Shown here: in pieces, positions 1-13,812 of the stretch
How positions within the stretch are numbered: the first letter of the stretch is position 1
How the letters are laid out: every line of letters begins with the position of its first letter
Assembly: GCF_009389715.1 (NCBI RefSeq)
Contig: NC_052405.1
Location: 16,312,194 to 16,376,193 of the forward strand
DNA from: Phoenix dactylifera
Lineage: Eukaryota > Streptophyta > Magnoliopsida > Arecales > Arecaceae
Reading direction: 5' to 3'
Length of the DNA stretch: 64,000 bases
Program-made: the position numbers and the translations under genes
Notes under the pieces: model-generated
What the model saw: only the letters and a program-made list of their open reading frames with translations
The model's database searches: none
Told to the model about the DNA's origin: nothing

Positions 1-502
1 ACACGCACAGAAATGCACACCTCCCACACACACTCAGGCACACAAAAGCATGGTGACATGTGCATGCAAGTATATTTGCATGGTTTTGTTGTAACAAAAC
101 TAATATTTGTTCTAGAAACCAAAATAATGAGCCAAAGTTCCAAGCCAGTTTGTCATATCACATTGAGATGGAAAAAAAGAACACTATGGCGATTTTTTCC
201 TATTCCATTGGTGACTCACAAATTTACTACATAAACTATTGTTTCTTGAGTGATTGTATCTGTAGCTATTGTTTCTTTGTTGACATTAATCAAGATATTT
301 AAAAAGATGGATGCTTGAGCATAGGAATTGATTGTTATATGGGAGTTGGTGTTAAACTATAGAACAAAAATGAAGGCCATTCATGCTAATTTGTTAGTGT
401 TTCTTTGATACTGGGTTTAGTATCTTTTATGTGCAATCAGAATATGGATCTACAAAATATTATCATTTGCATTGAAGTATTTAATATGACTGGTGGCTGT
501 AG
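1..502 (+). other. Intron of FIGL1 (partial)
   Basis: No exon of FIGL1 or of any other gene is recognisable here. The FIGL1 segment that should precede the first visible exon (Walker A region) does not appear in any frame, so this stretch is read as the downstream part of an intron ending in the AG at 501-502. Short open frames at 13-302 look like chance. Confidence 0.6.
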
Positions 503-1810
503 ATTGGTGAGGGTGAAAAGCTAGTGAGGGCACTCTTTGGGGTTGCCAGCTGTCGCGAGCCTGCAGTGATATTTGTGGATGAAATAGACTCACTTCTCTC
601 TCAGGTATTGGCTGTTAACCTTGTCTCATGAAGTCTCAATCACAGATTGCTAGTTAGCTGACAGTGCTTTGTATAAATGCAGCGGAAGTCAGATGGTGAA
701 CATGAATCAAGTAGAAGACTTAAAACACAATTCCTAATCGAAATGGAAGGCTTTGACAGTGGAAATGAACAAATTCTTCTTATAGGTAAACCGATGGACT
801 TCTCATATTATCTTTATTGGTTTAATAGAGATTTATTAAGACCAGAGTTAATAAAAGATATGGTTATGAATGTTCCTGTATGCTGGATGTAGGCTTGGAG
901 CTTTTGTTAAGCTGCTATAGACTACAATGAAGTGTAGCTGATTTATCCTGTCTCAGTGTTATTCTGCATTGTTTACTTGGAGTATATTTTTTACATTTAT
1001 TATCCTATTCTTTATCAATAACTTAAACCTACTGCAGGAGGGGAAAGAAAGTACGATGATTGCTGTTTTAGAGATAGTGACTTTTTTTGTCATAAAAATA
1101 GGTGCTACCAACAGACCTCAGGAGCTTGATGAAGCAGCACGCAGGCGTCTAACAAAGCGATTATATATACCTCTTCCTTCCTCAGGTGAGACCTTTTTTG
1201 GTGTTTTCATTTTATTTATTTATTTATTCTAACATTGCGAATCCACTGTTTTCTTGGTGTTAAAGAAGCAAGAGCTTGGATTGTCCGTAATCTTTTGGAG
1301 AAGGATGGGCTGTTCAAGCTTTCAGAGGAAGATACTGTTGCTATCTGCAAATTAACGGAAGGTACCTATCATCATTTTACCATGCAACTCATTACCTACA
1401 TCATCTTGTTAAAATATCCTTATCTTGTTTTTGCAAATGACGTCTTGCTTTTTCAGGTTATTCAGGTTCAGACATGAAGAATCTAGTGAAAGAGGCATCT
1501 ATGGGCCCACTTAGAGAAGCCCTGCTACAAGGTATTGAGATTACAAAGCTGAAAAAGGAGGATATGCGACCCGTAACTCTTCAGGTAAACGTGATCTGAT
1601 TTATGACTGTATACTTTATCCCTTTTTCTTTTGCTGCTTTACCTATGATTGTTCTATTAATTTAAACTGTGTCTGAACAAGCTGATCTGATTTTATTGCT
1701 TCCATCAGGACTTTGAGAATGCACTACAGGAGGTGAGGCCTTCTGTTTCCTTGAATGAATTGGGTACTTACGAGGAGTGGAACAGGCAATTTGGGAGCTT
1801 ATCAATCTAA
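503..1810 (+). CDS. FIGL1: FIDGETIN-LIKE 1 AAA ATPase, C-terminal six exons (5' part outside window)
   Basis: The exons read 503-604, 683-785, 1102-1185, 1266-1361, 1457-1584 and 1709-1810 (TAA), all with GT-AG borders and compatible phases; together they give the last 204 residues. The first exon holds the end of the AAA core with Walker B VIFVDEID, the third holds the GATNRP sensor motif and the arginine cluster RRR, the fifth the GYSGSD motif, and the protein ends [11 protein letters not shown]. This order and ending match plant FIDGETIN-LIKE 1, an AAA ATPase of the katanin/spastin/fidgetin group, known in Arabidopsis and crops to limit meiotic crossovers by acting on strand-exchange recombinases in the nucleus. 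The visible part shows no lesion. The Walker A exon and N-terminus lie before the window. Spastin and katanin are the alternative families, but the ending favours FIGL1. Confidence 0.93.
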
Positions 1811-4800
1811 TCATCTAATCAATATGTGCAACGGGAACTGTAGGTAGCAGCTTTAGGCCCTAGTACCGGACCTTAATGTTTTTTCTCATCATATCAGTGA
1901 TCTCATATCTCTTCTAATACTTTCAGTATAACAAAACAGAATAACTTATTTGTGCAATTTGATCTTAGGAAACAGAACTCCAGAATGAAAAGGCTAATAT
2001 TTACCCAGTAGTGGCCTAGGTCTAAAGCTTAGGTTTTAGGGGCATGAAGGCTACAAGTCTCGAGCAAGTCTAGATGGAGTTTATGGATACTGGTGTTTGC
2101 AAACTACAACAAGCAAATGTACTTAAAGCTCTTCTGTTCTTCTCTATACTAGGTTGTAAAAAATTGTAAGATAGGCTGCTATTAGATATTATGGCCCTGC
2201 ATTCTGAATAGATGGCTCAGCTAACTGGTCATGAGCACTGGTGTAAAAAGACCTCAGTTGCAGTTTGAGGTCAAGGATACTTAATCTTGTGCAAAGATAA
2301 CAATTTGAGCAAAGTGATTTTTTGGTTTTCTCCTTTTCTGTAACATTTCCGAGTTGGGAGGACTCACATTATGTTCCGGAGTTCCGTGATTCAGTGGTTC
2401 TTCATATAAACAAGGGTGTGGATGCAAATAATTTTGCGAGAAACTATATACACTAACAATTTTGACATTTTTAGCTGGGTTTTTGTAAATTTTGTTTGTT
2501 GTTTCTTTCATTTCCAATCAGGAGTGTCTGTGGGTATTATATTTTCCTTCATAGATTGAAAATTAGTTCAGTTGCTATCTGAGCTTTATATTCTATTGTT
2601 TGCAGGTTTGGTACTGATCAGTGAATGTAAAACTAATACAGCATGAGTTAATTGCTATAATTGATCAGATGGCTAATCCTTGTATTGGTTCCAATGCTTT
2701 TTCATTGTGACCATGCAACAAGAAAGCAGTTTGTTGTCCAAGGAATCGATGATAGCTGTTTAGTATTGATTGCTCTACATTCATGAGGTCATCAAAGATC
2801 ACCATCATAGAGCTTCAGGCATATGTCTACACATCTTATGATTAAGGTTCAAGATTATAGCTTGTCCGGGTCATGATGAGGAGCGAGCCATTTGCGTCAA
2901 AGTAGAAGTTTTTGCTGCTTTTGTTTTTTAGTTGTGAATGGGTTCAGCTAGGTCAAGAATGTTTTTCAAAAACTACAGATTTTGAGTGCAAGATTTGCTG
3001 GTGGCATTTGAAAAAAAAGAGAATGCAATTAGCTGATTTTGAGGGAATCTTGTTCCAGGTATTTCTTTCTTCATTATGGCAGTCGTCAATTTAATGATGA
3101 TTCAAAAAAAAAATAAGTCGAAATTCATGTTGATTTTGTTAAATGTGAAGTCAATTACTAGCTTAAAACAATTCATAAAATTGATTTACCTAAGATCTAG
3201 TTATCCTCTAAGCTAACTATGCAGCAATAACTAGTGGTAGGCAATGTCAAAGTCTGAGGTGATTGTGATTTGGCCTTTAGTTTGTAGGATTTGACCTAGT
3301 GATCAATCTTGGCCCTATATTGAAGCTGGCCTTATCCTTTATTCATCTCGACTCTTTGTGGGTATAAGATAGGTTTAGGGGTTGCCTGTTGATTGCACGG
3401 ACTTAAACCCTGATAAAGTAGGTTCCATCTTTGTAGATTTCATGATGGACAACTCTCTTGCCTATGCCTTCAAATATTTTGGTGATCAACTCGGATGCTG
3501 ATGTGATGTTGAAAGTTTGACATAGAACTTCATATGCATTGGGGGATTATCCGATCCTTAAAGCTACACCCTTATAGTAAATTAAATATTGTTGGTCATG
3601 GTTGAAGTTGGCGCAATCTCAAAACCTTTTGAGTACAAGAGTACATGGATATTAATTAAGAAAGTAATGATTTTGATCGCAGGAGGATGCTGATTTATAC
3701 TCGTAATTGTCAAACTAGTTGTGGTCATCATTTTTGATGAGTCATTATTCTGTGAGGATCTTGAGAAGCTTCCTGCAAAGTATAGGTGTCAATGGCTTGT
3801 CAGTGGTGAGCTTCCTGCAAAGTGATTTTTGGATATTATTTTGATAAGTTTGACAATAGCTTTAGTTTTGAAATTTTCTCATTCTCATGAAGATAAATCA
3901 ATGAAGAAAAAGAAAAGTTTGCCAGTCCTTGTGATGAGTATGTCGCTAATTGTTGAAGAATAGTTTGACTCAGGTTCCATGCTTTTGCTTATTGTTATGG
4001 TAGCCGAAACTTCCTATGACTTGCATTCTCCATGACTTCACAAGTCTAATGAAAAGGTGTAGGGCATTACAAAGAAAACCTAAGGTTGAAATACCTAGCA
4101 AATAAATAAAAAGGAGATTTAAAATATGGTTTCATTTTCATGCTTGGCTATCTCTTACAAAGAAATTGTCACAGTATTTTTTTCTTCTGATAATAATTTT
4201 ATTATGCATAAAAATGAATTATATGTAAATTTTGGAATTAAGTTAGGAAATTTTGTTATCCTTGCTTTTGTTTCTTGCTTTATATCGATGAACGGAATAT
4301 GTTAATGCCACCCTAATGATTTGCTGGTTTTCTTCATGACTATTATAAGTCCAAAATTGTATGTATGATCATTTTTTTGCATTAGTGTCATAGATTGTTG
4401 AATAGCCATGAAGTTAATTTTTCTTCTCGGGATGGGAATTTCACGCAACCTACATGGTGCGTTCCAACGTATTTTCTTAAACTAAAATTCAAAAACCCTT
4501 TGAGCATGCTGTCATGGTTACACAAATCTACCTGACATGCAAATTTTTACACTATCACAAGTTATATCATTTTAACATTTCTTTCCAATTCAAACAGAGC
4601 AATGCATTGGCAGTTCACCTTAATTCTATTTAATTTGAGATTGGCTTCCATCAGCTATGAAATTGAACCATGACAATTTTCTGCTGTCAAAATTTTTGGC
4701 TTAATGTTTTGTTTGCATACAGAATAGCTAGTTCCTACTTATACCTTCATTGACCCATCATATCTACTGCAATTTAAGTAGCTTTGCAAGTGGATGCAAC

Positions 4801-7204
4801 AATTTCCTGCTAGAACAAATTCAAACCATAATGCAGGTTATGTACCAGGAAACAGTAGATTTTACCAGTTCAAGTGCTCCTCGTCTAGTGCCTTTTTTAT
4901 GTATGTCTAGTTCATGGGAGGCTTTCCATTTTCTTACGACACTTAGGTTAGCGACTGATTACAAAAGGTCAAGGGCTTAGATTTGATTGGGATGCTAGAA
5001 TTGAGTAGCAAAATTTGATGGGTTTAACTACCCTTTATTTTGGGAATGAAATTTATTTGGCTCTTTCTTTTTTTCTTTTCGATCTGAAAATTTTGTTTCT
5101 TCATTATACATGCTTGTACTTTGGGGATCAATATAAGGGTTTCGAGAGGATCTAACCCATATATCAAGCAACCATTTTTATCATTAGTACTTTTAGAAAG
5201 CAACAGCCTAGATTTTGGATTGTGGCTACCGATCATCTGCTAATGATCACTGCTGAGTTCACCGGGGATGTCGCAGTTGATGATTGGTGCTGAATATGAT
5301 GGGGTTAGTGGCATAGGTTGGGCACCGATTGAGCTCAGCTAATCACCGACCTTCGCAACACATGGTGAACTTTGCAATTATCAGTAGCTGGTGATCTATA
5401 GCTTTTTCCTTTTGGATTTATCAATCTGTCTTAGTAAACTACATGAGCTTTTCTTAGATAAACTTTGTTGAGAAATTTATTTTGCCATGATCTGTTTCCA
5501 TAAGCATGGTAAGGAATTTGCGATAATGATCATCCGAATCTGATCCACAACTTTCAAGTTTTAGCCAGCCAGTTTTCTCCCTTCCTTCTCGATCTCTCTT
5601 CCTTCGAACATGTTGCATCACTACCAATCTCAAGTAATCTCATCCATTTCTTCCAACTTCTGCCATCATGGGTCTAGTTTTTCCTCCTTGCGTGGCTAAA
5701 TGTGCATCACCCTTCTTTTTCTTCATTCCCTGTCAATCTGGCCTTCTCTCTACCCTCCCACATATCGCATTGCAAGCAATCTCTATGTTTTATCGACTTA
5801 AAACTCTCTTGATAGGTTTTCTTCCTTCCCCTTGCGTGGCTGGAGTTCCTCAGCACATGCATGTACCCTAATTGTAATTAAAGTGGGAAGTTTTCGACCT
5901 TCAAATTCCTCACATGCATTAGAAGCAGCGCTAATATAGTTCAGATGGAAGCTTGCTTTACCAACTCACATCTAACATGTCAAATTCTTTTTAACATTTT
6001 CTCGCATTTCAAATTCCAAACTCATTTGAATACCTACAATTTGATTTTTTTTTTTTTTTTCTGGGATTTGGATTTGTATAAGTTGATCAGAATCCTGTAA
6101 GACAAACTGCTTCTGGGAGTCTTTTTGCAGTGCTCTTGTGGACAAATTACTGCAACCGGAAAAGAATTTAAAGACATCTTTATGATGAGTTTAAATTCCA
6201 ACAAGGATAATAGTTGATGGAGATATAATTAATACTTGATAATATAATCAAATATACAGTTACAATTCTCATGTAAAATCAAACAGATATGAGATTTTAT
6301 GTTACTTCACTAGAACTAAATACTATAAAAAAAATGCAGCAACTACAAGTGCATGTACTCCATTTTATGTATCCAAGCCCCACCTTATTGCTTTAGGTTG
6401 CCAATTCCAAACCTACACTCTTTTCAGAGCAGGAAAGTCGTGACGTCTCTTGCCTATCCCTCTTCCCACTCTCTCCATCACACACATCTGCATCAATCAC
6501 TGAAGAAAGCAACAGAGAAGCCTACGTTTCAATTCCAACTTAACCTTTCATGCTCAAATATTTCAAAAGCTTCCTCACTACCGTGCTCTGCTCTTTCTCC
6601 TCTTCCACATATTTTTCACGACTCCCATGTGAGAATTTCATTTGAGATAACCAATCTCTTCAAGAGATGTCCAAAATCTTACCCTTCTAGATGCAGCACT
6701 GTGAGTCAATACTCCACCTCCAGTTTATCTTCCCATTCCAAACCAAAGCAGGTTTCGGCTTTGAAAGTAGTATGTGGCTTTGAGGAGTCCCAATCCTTCC
6801 CATTTCAAACCATCAAAAAGGAAGTTGGGACATTAAAGTATTTTGGAGCTTAGTATCTCACAACAACTAATGATTGCTTGCCATGACCCTAGTCTACATC
6901 ACAAGTGTCAGCATTTGAAGAAAAAGAAAGGAAGGGGAAAGAAAGAGAAGATAAGGTGTCGCACCGAAGAGACTGGAAGTGAATCCTATACCTCACATAT
7001 GGTTTTGCCATGCATGTGCTTTGTCTGAACACCGAGCTTGTCGACGGAGCAGTATATTGGCCTTTAGTTTCTCCACAATACGTAACAAACCGCCACCACA
7101 GTGGGTCGAGATGGAAGGGAGAACAAAACCCAGTCCTTATCCTCTTTCCATTGTTTTCTTGTGAGCGCCGATCCTTTGCGGTGCGGTGCGTGGTTTGCAC
7201 TGAA
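1811..7204. other. FIGL1 3' UTR, then intergenic DNA
   Basis: The first few hundred bases presumably hold the FIGL1 3' untranslated region. The remainder is AT-rich with no recognisable gene. The longest open frame, 6353-6853 (+, 166 residues), is rich in Ser, His and Pro, has no domain I know, and sits in low-complexity pyrimidine-rich sequence. I leave it as an unsupported frame rather than a gene. A T-run lies near 6045-6060. Confidence 0.5.
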
Positions 7205-7560
7205 GAATACTGTGCAGCATTCAGTGCCCTCCATCGACAGATAAATGGCGACCAAATAAGATCTTACATACCATACATGATATACTGCTGTTGACAGCTG
7301 TCCATCTCTTCATGGCCGTCATTGAGTACTGTACAGCATTTTACGGTGCAAACCATCCACTACAGGAGATCTCTGGTCGAAAAATATCAAGAGATGAATG
7401 GCTATCAAAAAAGAAGATCTCACGTAGCATACACAATATGCCGTTATTGATAGCCGTCCATCCCTTGATGGCAGTTATTGAGTGCTGCACAACATTTTAC
7501 GGTGCAAACCATCCACTGCAGAGGATCTCCGGTCGAAAAATATTAGGTTATCAACTTTTC
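7205..7560. repeat. Short tandem array, about 150-bp unit, 2.5 copies
   Basis: Two adjacent units starting near 7287 and 7439 share the blocks 'tttacggtgcaaaccatcca', 'gtcgaaaaatat' and a 'catacacaatatgccg/catacatgatatactg' segment. A partial, more diverged unit precedes them (about 7205-7286). The unit is about 152 bp. Small in-frame peptides run through the units but differ in frame, so this is read as non-coding minisatellite-like DNA. Confidence 0.7.
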
Positions 7561-7955
7561 AATGAATCTTAAGAAATGGAGGGCATAAAGACGTTTTTGT
7601 ACGTCAGGGAGCTCTCAGTTATGCTACCAATAATTTCTAAACACACAAAATAATTGACGTTTTTTTTTTTTCTCTTTTTTGCCCGCTGAGCACACACGCA
7701 GTGCTTCAAGGTGGGCTCTTTGAATTGTCGTCAATTATTTTTCACAGCAGATTCCGTACGGTGCACGTGGCAACATTTTGGGTGAGATAAATTGATGGTA
7801 ATGAGTCGGTTAAATCTATGTGCAAGATATTGTAGCTTTTTATGTTTTGAGGAGGTACAAAAATTTCCTACAAACACCAGTTTTTTTCCAAGTTCAGTTT
7901 GGATGATCTGTGCATTTTGTTCGGTTAATTTTAAATGCACACAACATAATGCTGT

Positions 7956-8396
<441 letters not shown>

Positions 8397-9603
8397 TATG
8401 CGCGTCGATATATACTCATCTATATACATATCATTTACGGTACATTTATATAAGTTCGAGCAGCTAACATGTGGGAACCCACACAAGAGGGTGCGTGCTT
8501 CTCCCTAGTCCAGAATTAATGATCGGATATTTAAATTGAAGATTTATGCCTTGATCATGATGTATACTACTAAAAACATCTACAAACCAAAATTCATATA
8601 TTTTAATGATCCTTTAATTTTATATCAAGTAAATAAAAAGTGAGCAAATTATATTCTGCTAGTATGCTAAAATATATGATAAAATATTTAAATTAAGAAT
8701 CCACCTTATTGATTTGATCTGTATATGTTTATATATATATTGAAAATCAATCAATTTTAGTAGTTAGATCATAGGAAAATATATTCTTATAATATTTTAG
8801 CCATCTATTTTTGTGTATTCTTGATAAACCACCAAGAAATTTGATATTGGTTTTTAAGTATTTTTTAGTAGTATAAATCATGATAAATATTGTGAATTTT
8901 CAATTTGCACACCTGATTATTGATTTTGGAACTAAGAGAACTGGATATTCTTTTTTTTTGAGATGAGCAAATTCATCTCTCTTTGAGCTGATTATAGGCC
9001 AGATATGGAAAATGTCAAATTTTAATTAAATATAGTCCAAAATCCGACTAAACATGACTATAGTTTAGGCTAGAGGCCCAACCTACAATGAACTCCAATA
9101 TCTCTTTTTCTCTCTTTATATATATATATATATATATATAACAAAATTATTATAATTATTAATTTATTCATTTATTTATAAATCTTGAGTCAAACGCTGC
9201 CCATCTACAAGTTGTCATCAAACCTAGGTTGGAACCAATTTTGTAGGCCTTAGTAGTAGCCCTAAGATTTCTACAACAACAACCACATCTTGCACTAAAA
9301 CAAAATATAATTAGTAATTTTAAAAACAAATATATATTCCAACACTTTTAAAAATATGATAATTTTTCAGTATGACTTAGCTTTGAACCTGAGATTTCTC
9401 ACTTGGAGAGGAAGTTATACCAACCAGCTAAACTAATAATTATTAATCATATCTTTCAATACTTAGCATGTGTGGCTTTTGAATTAGATAATGTCAAGTC
9501 AGAATTAATGCTTATTCTTCCCAAAAGATTTGAAGCTTGTTAAATATGCGCCCATACTCTCAAGCACGCATGGACATATACACATACATACATACATATA
9601 TAT
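8397..9603. other. AT-rich intergenic DNA
   Basis: No gene is seen. It contains a short TA run (9118-9141) and many A/T runs, and ends in a CATA/TA-rich patch that was the insertion site of the TRIM at 9604. Confidence 0.6.
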
Positions 9604-10149
<546 letters not shown>

Positions 10150-10345
10150 ATAAAATTGGCCGGTCTAGAGGTGCCCCTCTTCGACAAAGCCCTAGCAAAC
10201 TTGCTAACATCTTGGTAGTAATGGACTACAACCATTGAACTAAATAAATAAATAAATATAAAAATCGGCTGCAAGCATGACAAGGGTGTAAAGTAACCAA
10301 AAAAACAAACAAAAAAAAGAATTTACAATGTGCAACCAAAAGGAT

Positions 10346-10351
10346 CACGTG
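10346..10351 (+). promoter_or_regulatory. G-box CACGTG upstream of CYP94B
   Basis: A perfect palindromic CACGTG lies about 430 bp before the CYP94B start codon and about 290 bp before its TATA box. G-boxes are the known binding sites of MYC2-type bHLH factors, which induce CYP94B genes in the jasmonate response. The link to this gene is inferred from position and family. Confidence 0.45.
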
Positions 10352-10633
10352 CTCTATTTCTCATCGATCCCTGGCTCTATTGCACCAACCTTCGTTGCCG
10401 CGCTCCAAACTTTTCCTCCGTCCGCGTGAGCTGCGCGGCGATTTAGCGCGCGTTTACGCCGAAAACGCTTAAAAGGCCGTGGCCGCCTTTCGTCCGCCGA
10501 CACCAAACCAGGCGAGCACCGTCCCGGTAACGACCTTGTACTTTCTCCTCATATTTCATTTGTTGCTTCGCACCACATACTTGAAATCTGTGAAACCATG
10601 TGCTCAATTATTACCTCCCCCCTCACACTTCCC

Positions 10634-10641
10634 TATAAATA
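10634..10641 (+). promoter_or_regulatory. TATA box of CYP94B
   Basis: TATAAATA within a C-rich context (CCCTATAAATATAACC), about 140 bp before the start codon. It predicts transcription start around 10665-10670 and a roughly 110-nt pyrimidine-rich 5' UTR. Confidence 0.6.
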
Positions 10642-10777
10642 TAACCTTCTATGTATCCTAAACCACTCAACTGAAACCTGAAAACCCTGAAATCCCCAAC
10701 CCTGCAACTTATATTATTATTAGACTCTTCAAAACCATTGTTCTTCTCCTTCTTCTTCTTTCTCCATCATCATCACC

Positions 10778-12385
10778 ATGGCCTCTTCCTTTTCTGTCCT
10801 TACTTTTTTCCTCCCTCCCTCCCTTCTACTATTTATGTTCTTCTTCTCCTTCTTCCTCATCTTGCGCGTATTCGTTGCAAGGTTCATATGGTCTAATGGA
10901 CGTTGTTTTACCTGTCATGGCCCAGAAATGCACCCATTCATTGGATGCTTGATCCCCTTCTACAGGAACCGGCGCCGCCTGCTCGATTGGTTCACCGAGC
11001 TCCTTGCGGCGTCGCCGACGCAGACGATCGTGCTGGAGAGACTTGGAGCGCGGCGGACCGTCGTGACGGCGAACGCCGACAACGTTGAGTACATGCTTAA
11101 GACCAACTTCGATAATTATCCCAAGGGCAAGCCGTTCACTGACATCCTCGGCGATCTCCTTGGGTGCGGCATCTTCAACGCCGACGGCGAGCTCTGGCAC
11201 ACGCAGCGCAAGCTGGCCAGCCATGAATTCACCACGAGATCCCTCCGTGAATTTGTTGTCAAGACCCTCGACGCTGAGACTAACGAGAGGTTGCTGCCGA
11301 TCCTGTCGTCGGCATGCAAGGACCGCCGGACGGTCGACATGCAGGACTTGCTCCGGCGGTTTGCATTCGATACCGTCTGCAAAGTCGCGCTTGGGACCGA
11401 TCCAGGCTTCCTTGACCCCTCTCTGCCCATGTCGGACCTCGCAGCCGCCTTCGAGGTTGCCTCCGGGATATGCGCTCGCCGGGGGGCCGCCCTGGTCTCC
11501 GCGGTGTGGAAAGTCAAGCGAACGCTCGGGGTCGGCTCCGAGGGGCGACTTCGAGCCTCGGTCAGGCTTATCCACGAGTCGGTGATGGGGCTGATTCGAC
11601 GAAGAAAGGAAGAGGCTGCCGCCGGCAAGGGGGCGGAGCGCAGCGACCTCCTGTCGAGGCTGATATCCGGTGGCCACAGTGATGAGGTGATCCGCGACAT
11701 GGTCATCAGCTTCGTGATGGCCGGGAGGGACACGACGTCGGCCGCGCTGACGTGGTTCTTCTGGCTGATATCGCGCCAACCCGAGATCGAGCGAGAGGTT
11801 GTCAGGGAAGCAGCGGATCGAGCCGATCGAGGACAAGGATTGGATCGGTATCAGGAGCTGAAGGAGATGAAGTTCTTGGAAGCCTGCTTGTGCGAGAGCA
11901 TGAGGCTGTACCCGCCGGTGGCGTGGGACTCGAAGCATGCGGCGAGGGACGACGTGCTTCCCGACGGGACGGAGGTGAGGAGGGGCGACCGCGTGACGTA
12001 CTTCCCCTACGGGATGGGAAGGATGGAGAGGCTGTGGGGGAAGGACTGGATGGAGTTCGAGCCGAGGCGGTGGCTGGAGGCGGAGGGGAGGGAGCTGGCG
12101 AGGGTGTCGGCGTACAAGTTCGCGGTGTTCCAGGCCGGGCCGAGGGTGTGCTTGGGGAAGGAGATGGCGTTTGTTCAGATGAAGTACATCGCCGCGGCGG
12201 TGCTCCGCCACTTTGAGCTGAGGAGGGCTGGCGGGGAGCAGCGGCCGCCGGTGTTGGTGCCGCTGCTGACAGCCCACATGGCCGGTGGATTAAAAATGGT
12301 GGTGCGGGAGAGAAGGGAGTTGGATTCTACTGGTCGCTTGAGGGGAGGAGGTTGTGACAGATTGGAAACAATAGTTAATAGCTAA
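10778..12385 (+). CDS. CYP94B: Cytochrome P450, CYP94B subfamily (probable jasmonoyl-isoleucine 12-hydroxylase)
   Basis: Intronless, 535 residues; the start ATG sits in a good plant context (CACCATGGC). A hydrophobic N-terminal anchor (about residues 8-35) points to the ER membrane. P450 hallmarks are complete: I-helix AGRDTT (315-320), K-helix ExxR (E373-R376), a PERF-like EFEPRRW segment, and the haem loop FQAGPRVCLG with Cys458. The blocks HPFIGCLIPFYRNRRRLLDW, NFDNYPKGKPFTDILGDLLG, RLYPPVAWDSKHAA and PLLTAHMAGGLK are close to CYP94B proteins. Known members oxidise jasmonoyl-isoleucine at C-12, turning the jasmonate signal off; other CYP94s are fatty-acid omega-hydroxylases, so substrate is inferred. 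The C-terminus is about 20 residues longer than usual. The coding region is far more GC-rich than its flanks, as in many monocot single-exon genes. Confidence 0.93.
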   Translation: MASSFSVLTFFLPPSLLLFMFFFSFFLILRVFVARFIWSNGRCFTCHGPEMHPFIGCLIPFYRNRRRLLDWFTELLAASPTQTIVLERLGARRTVVTANADNVEYMLKTNFDNYPKGKPFTDILGDLLGCGIFNADGELWHTQRKLASHEFTTRSLREFVVKTLDAETNERLLPILSSACKDRRTVDMQDLLRRFAFDTVCKVALGTDPGFLDPSLPMSDLAAAFEVASGICARRGAALVSAVWKVKRTLGVGSEGRLRASVRLIHESVMGLIRRRKEEAAAGKGAERSDLLSRLISGGHSDEVIRDMVISFVMAGRDTTSAALTWFFWLISRQPEIEREVVREAADRADRGQGLDRYQELKEMKFLEACLCESMRLYPPVAWDSKHAARDDVLPDGTEVRRGDRVTYFPYGMGRMERLWGKDWMEFEPRRWLEAEGRELARVSAYKFAVFQAGPRVCLGKEMAFVQMKYIAAAVLRHFELRRAGGEQRPPVLVPLLTAHMAGGLKMVVRERRELDSTGRLRGGGCDRLETIVNS

Positions 12386-13812
12386 TGTGGCACCCAGCCC
12401 TTTGTTTTTTTTGAGTTTTTTTTGGCATATCATGGACCCTATTTTCATATTTCTTCTTCTTCTGCTTCTTCTTTTTTTTTTTAATGTAAAAAAGTTGGAA
12501 GTTAGGTAAATAATATATATTGATACCATAGTTCATATATTTAATTTATTGATAGAACGGTAGGAATCATTTGTGGTTGAATGTTTTCTTTTAAGTTCGC
12601 TGTAGTATCATAAGATGTTTCACGCTCGTTTGGTATTTGCTTTGATTGTATGTTCTGCTAACAAAAGCTAGCAAAAAAAATCAACTAAATTTAAGAAGAA
12701 AAACTAAATACAAAGAACAACATGTATAATATTTTTTATGATTTTTATTTTTTTAAATAAATTTTTAGGGCTTGTATTTGGTTCGCTAGAAAAAAATTAA
12801 GTATATGATGTCTGAAAAAAATGATTTTTTATATATTTGATTGATTATAGGAAAGTAGCACACTCCAAAGTAGCTTATGTTTTGGTTGAACATCTATCTG
12901 TTTAGAAAAAATATATAAAATACCTACTATACTCTTAATAAAGGAAATATCTTATCCTATTTTATTTAGAAGCTTAAGGACATTTTTGAAAAAAAAATGT
13001 ACCTTAATTCCTAACATGTGGGGATTGGATTTTTCTGTGTCTCTTTCTTTTAAAAAAACGAAAAGATTTTCTCATATCCCATATGAATTTTTCTTTTTAT
13101 GATATGCCAAAATCTTATTTCTATGAAAAAAGCTATTTTTTTTATTTCTCTTCTTTAAAAATTCCTGCTAAATATGAGACATTTCTCATTTTTTTGTTAA
13201 CCCTACTTTTTCCCATATTTTTTTTATGAACCAAACAAGTTCTTAGAGATTTTGGTGACAAAGATTTGATATTTTTTTAAAAAAATAAAAATAAAAATAA
13301 AAATAAAAAATAGCAAAAACTTCGTGAAAATTGTTGCCTTCAACATCAGCTTTGTTGTGGTATTTTACTAATTTGTAGAGAACCAAAATACAAAAGCAAC
13401 AACTATACTTTACAGGCCCAAGCCTTCTTATAGCCATTTAAACTAAAAAAGACTATATACAATCTGATTTTAAGATAAAGTATTTTACGTTGGTTGAAAA
13501 TAGTGAGTCCTTTGAATGGAGCTCCAAGGATAGAAAAAAAAAACATCAAAATTTTTTCCAAGAAATGTTTGTATTTAAACCTCTGTCTCATTTTACCATT
13601 TACCTTATTTTCTCTTACTCTCTTCAAAATGGCCAAATTGCTCTAAATCCTAAAGTTGTATTATGCCTATATTTATACTTATGTTATATATGCATGCATG
13701 CAATAAATAACTTTTAGTTAAGCAAAATATAAAACTACATTACACAAAACTAATTAGATTATCTGCTGGGCTCTCAACCCTATTTTTATCTTTTTGAATA
13801 GTGGATGGAGAA
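12386..13812. other. CYP94B 3' flank and AT-rich intergenic DNA
   Basis: Begins with the gene's 3' UTR (T-runs from 12405). The rest is very AT-rich with long A and T runs and an AAAAAT/AAAATA repeat near 13277-13310. No gene or clear transposon terminus is seen. Confidence 0.6.

Noticed and set aside
6353..6853. 166-residue open frame as a gene
   Set aside because: No recognisable domain, biased composition and no support from context.
10829..12277. 482-residue open frame on the minus strand opposite CYP94B, and other long frames in the same region
   Set aside because: Shadow frames of a very GC-rich coding sequence; low complexity (His/Arg/Pro-rich) and no domain.
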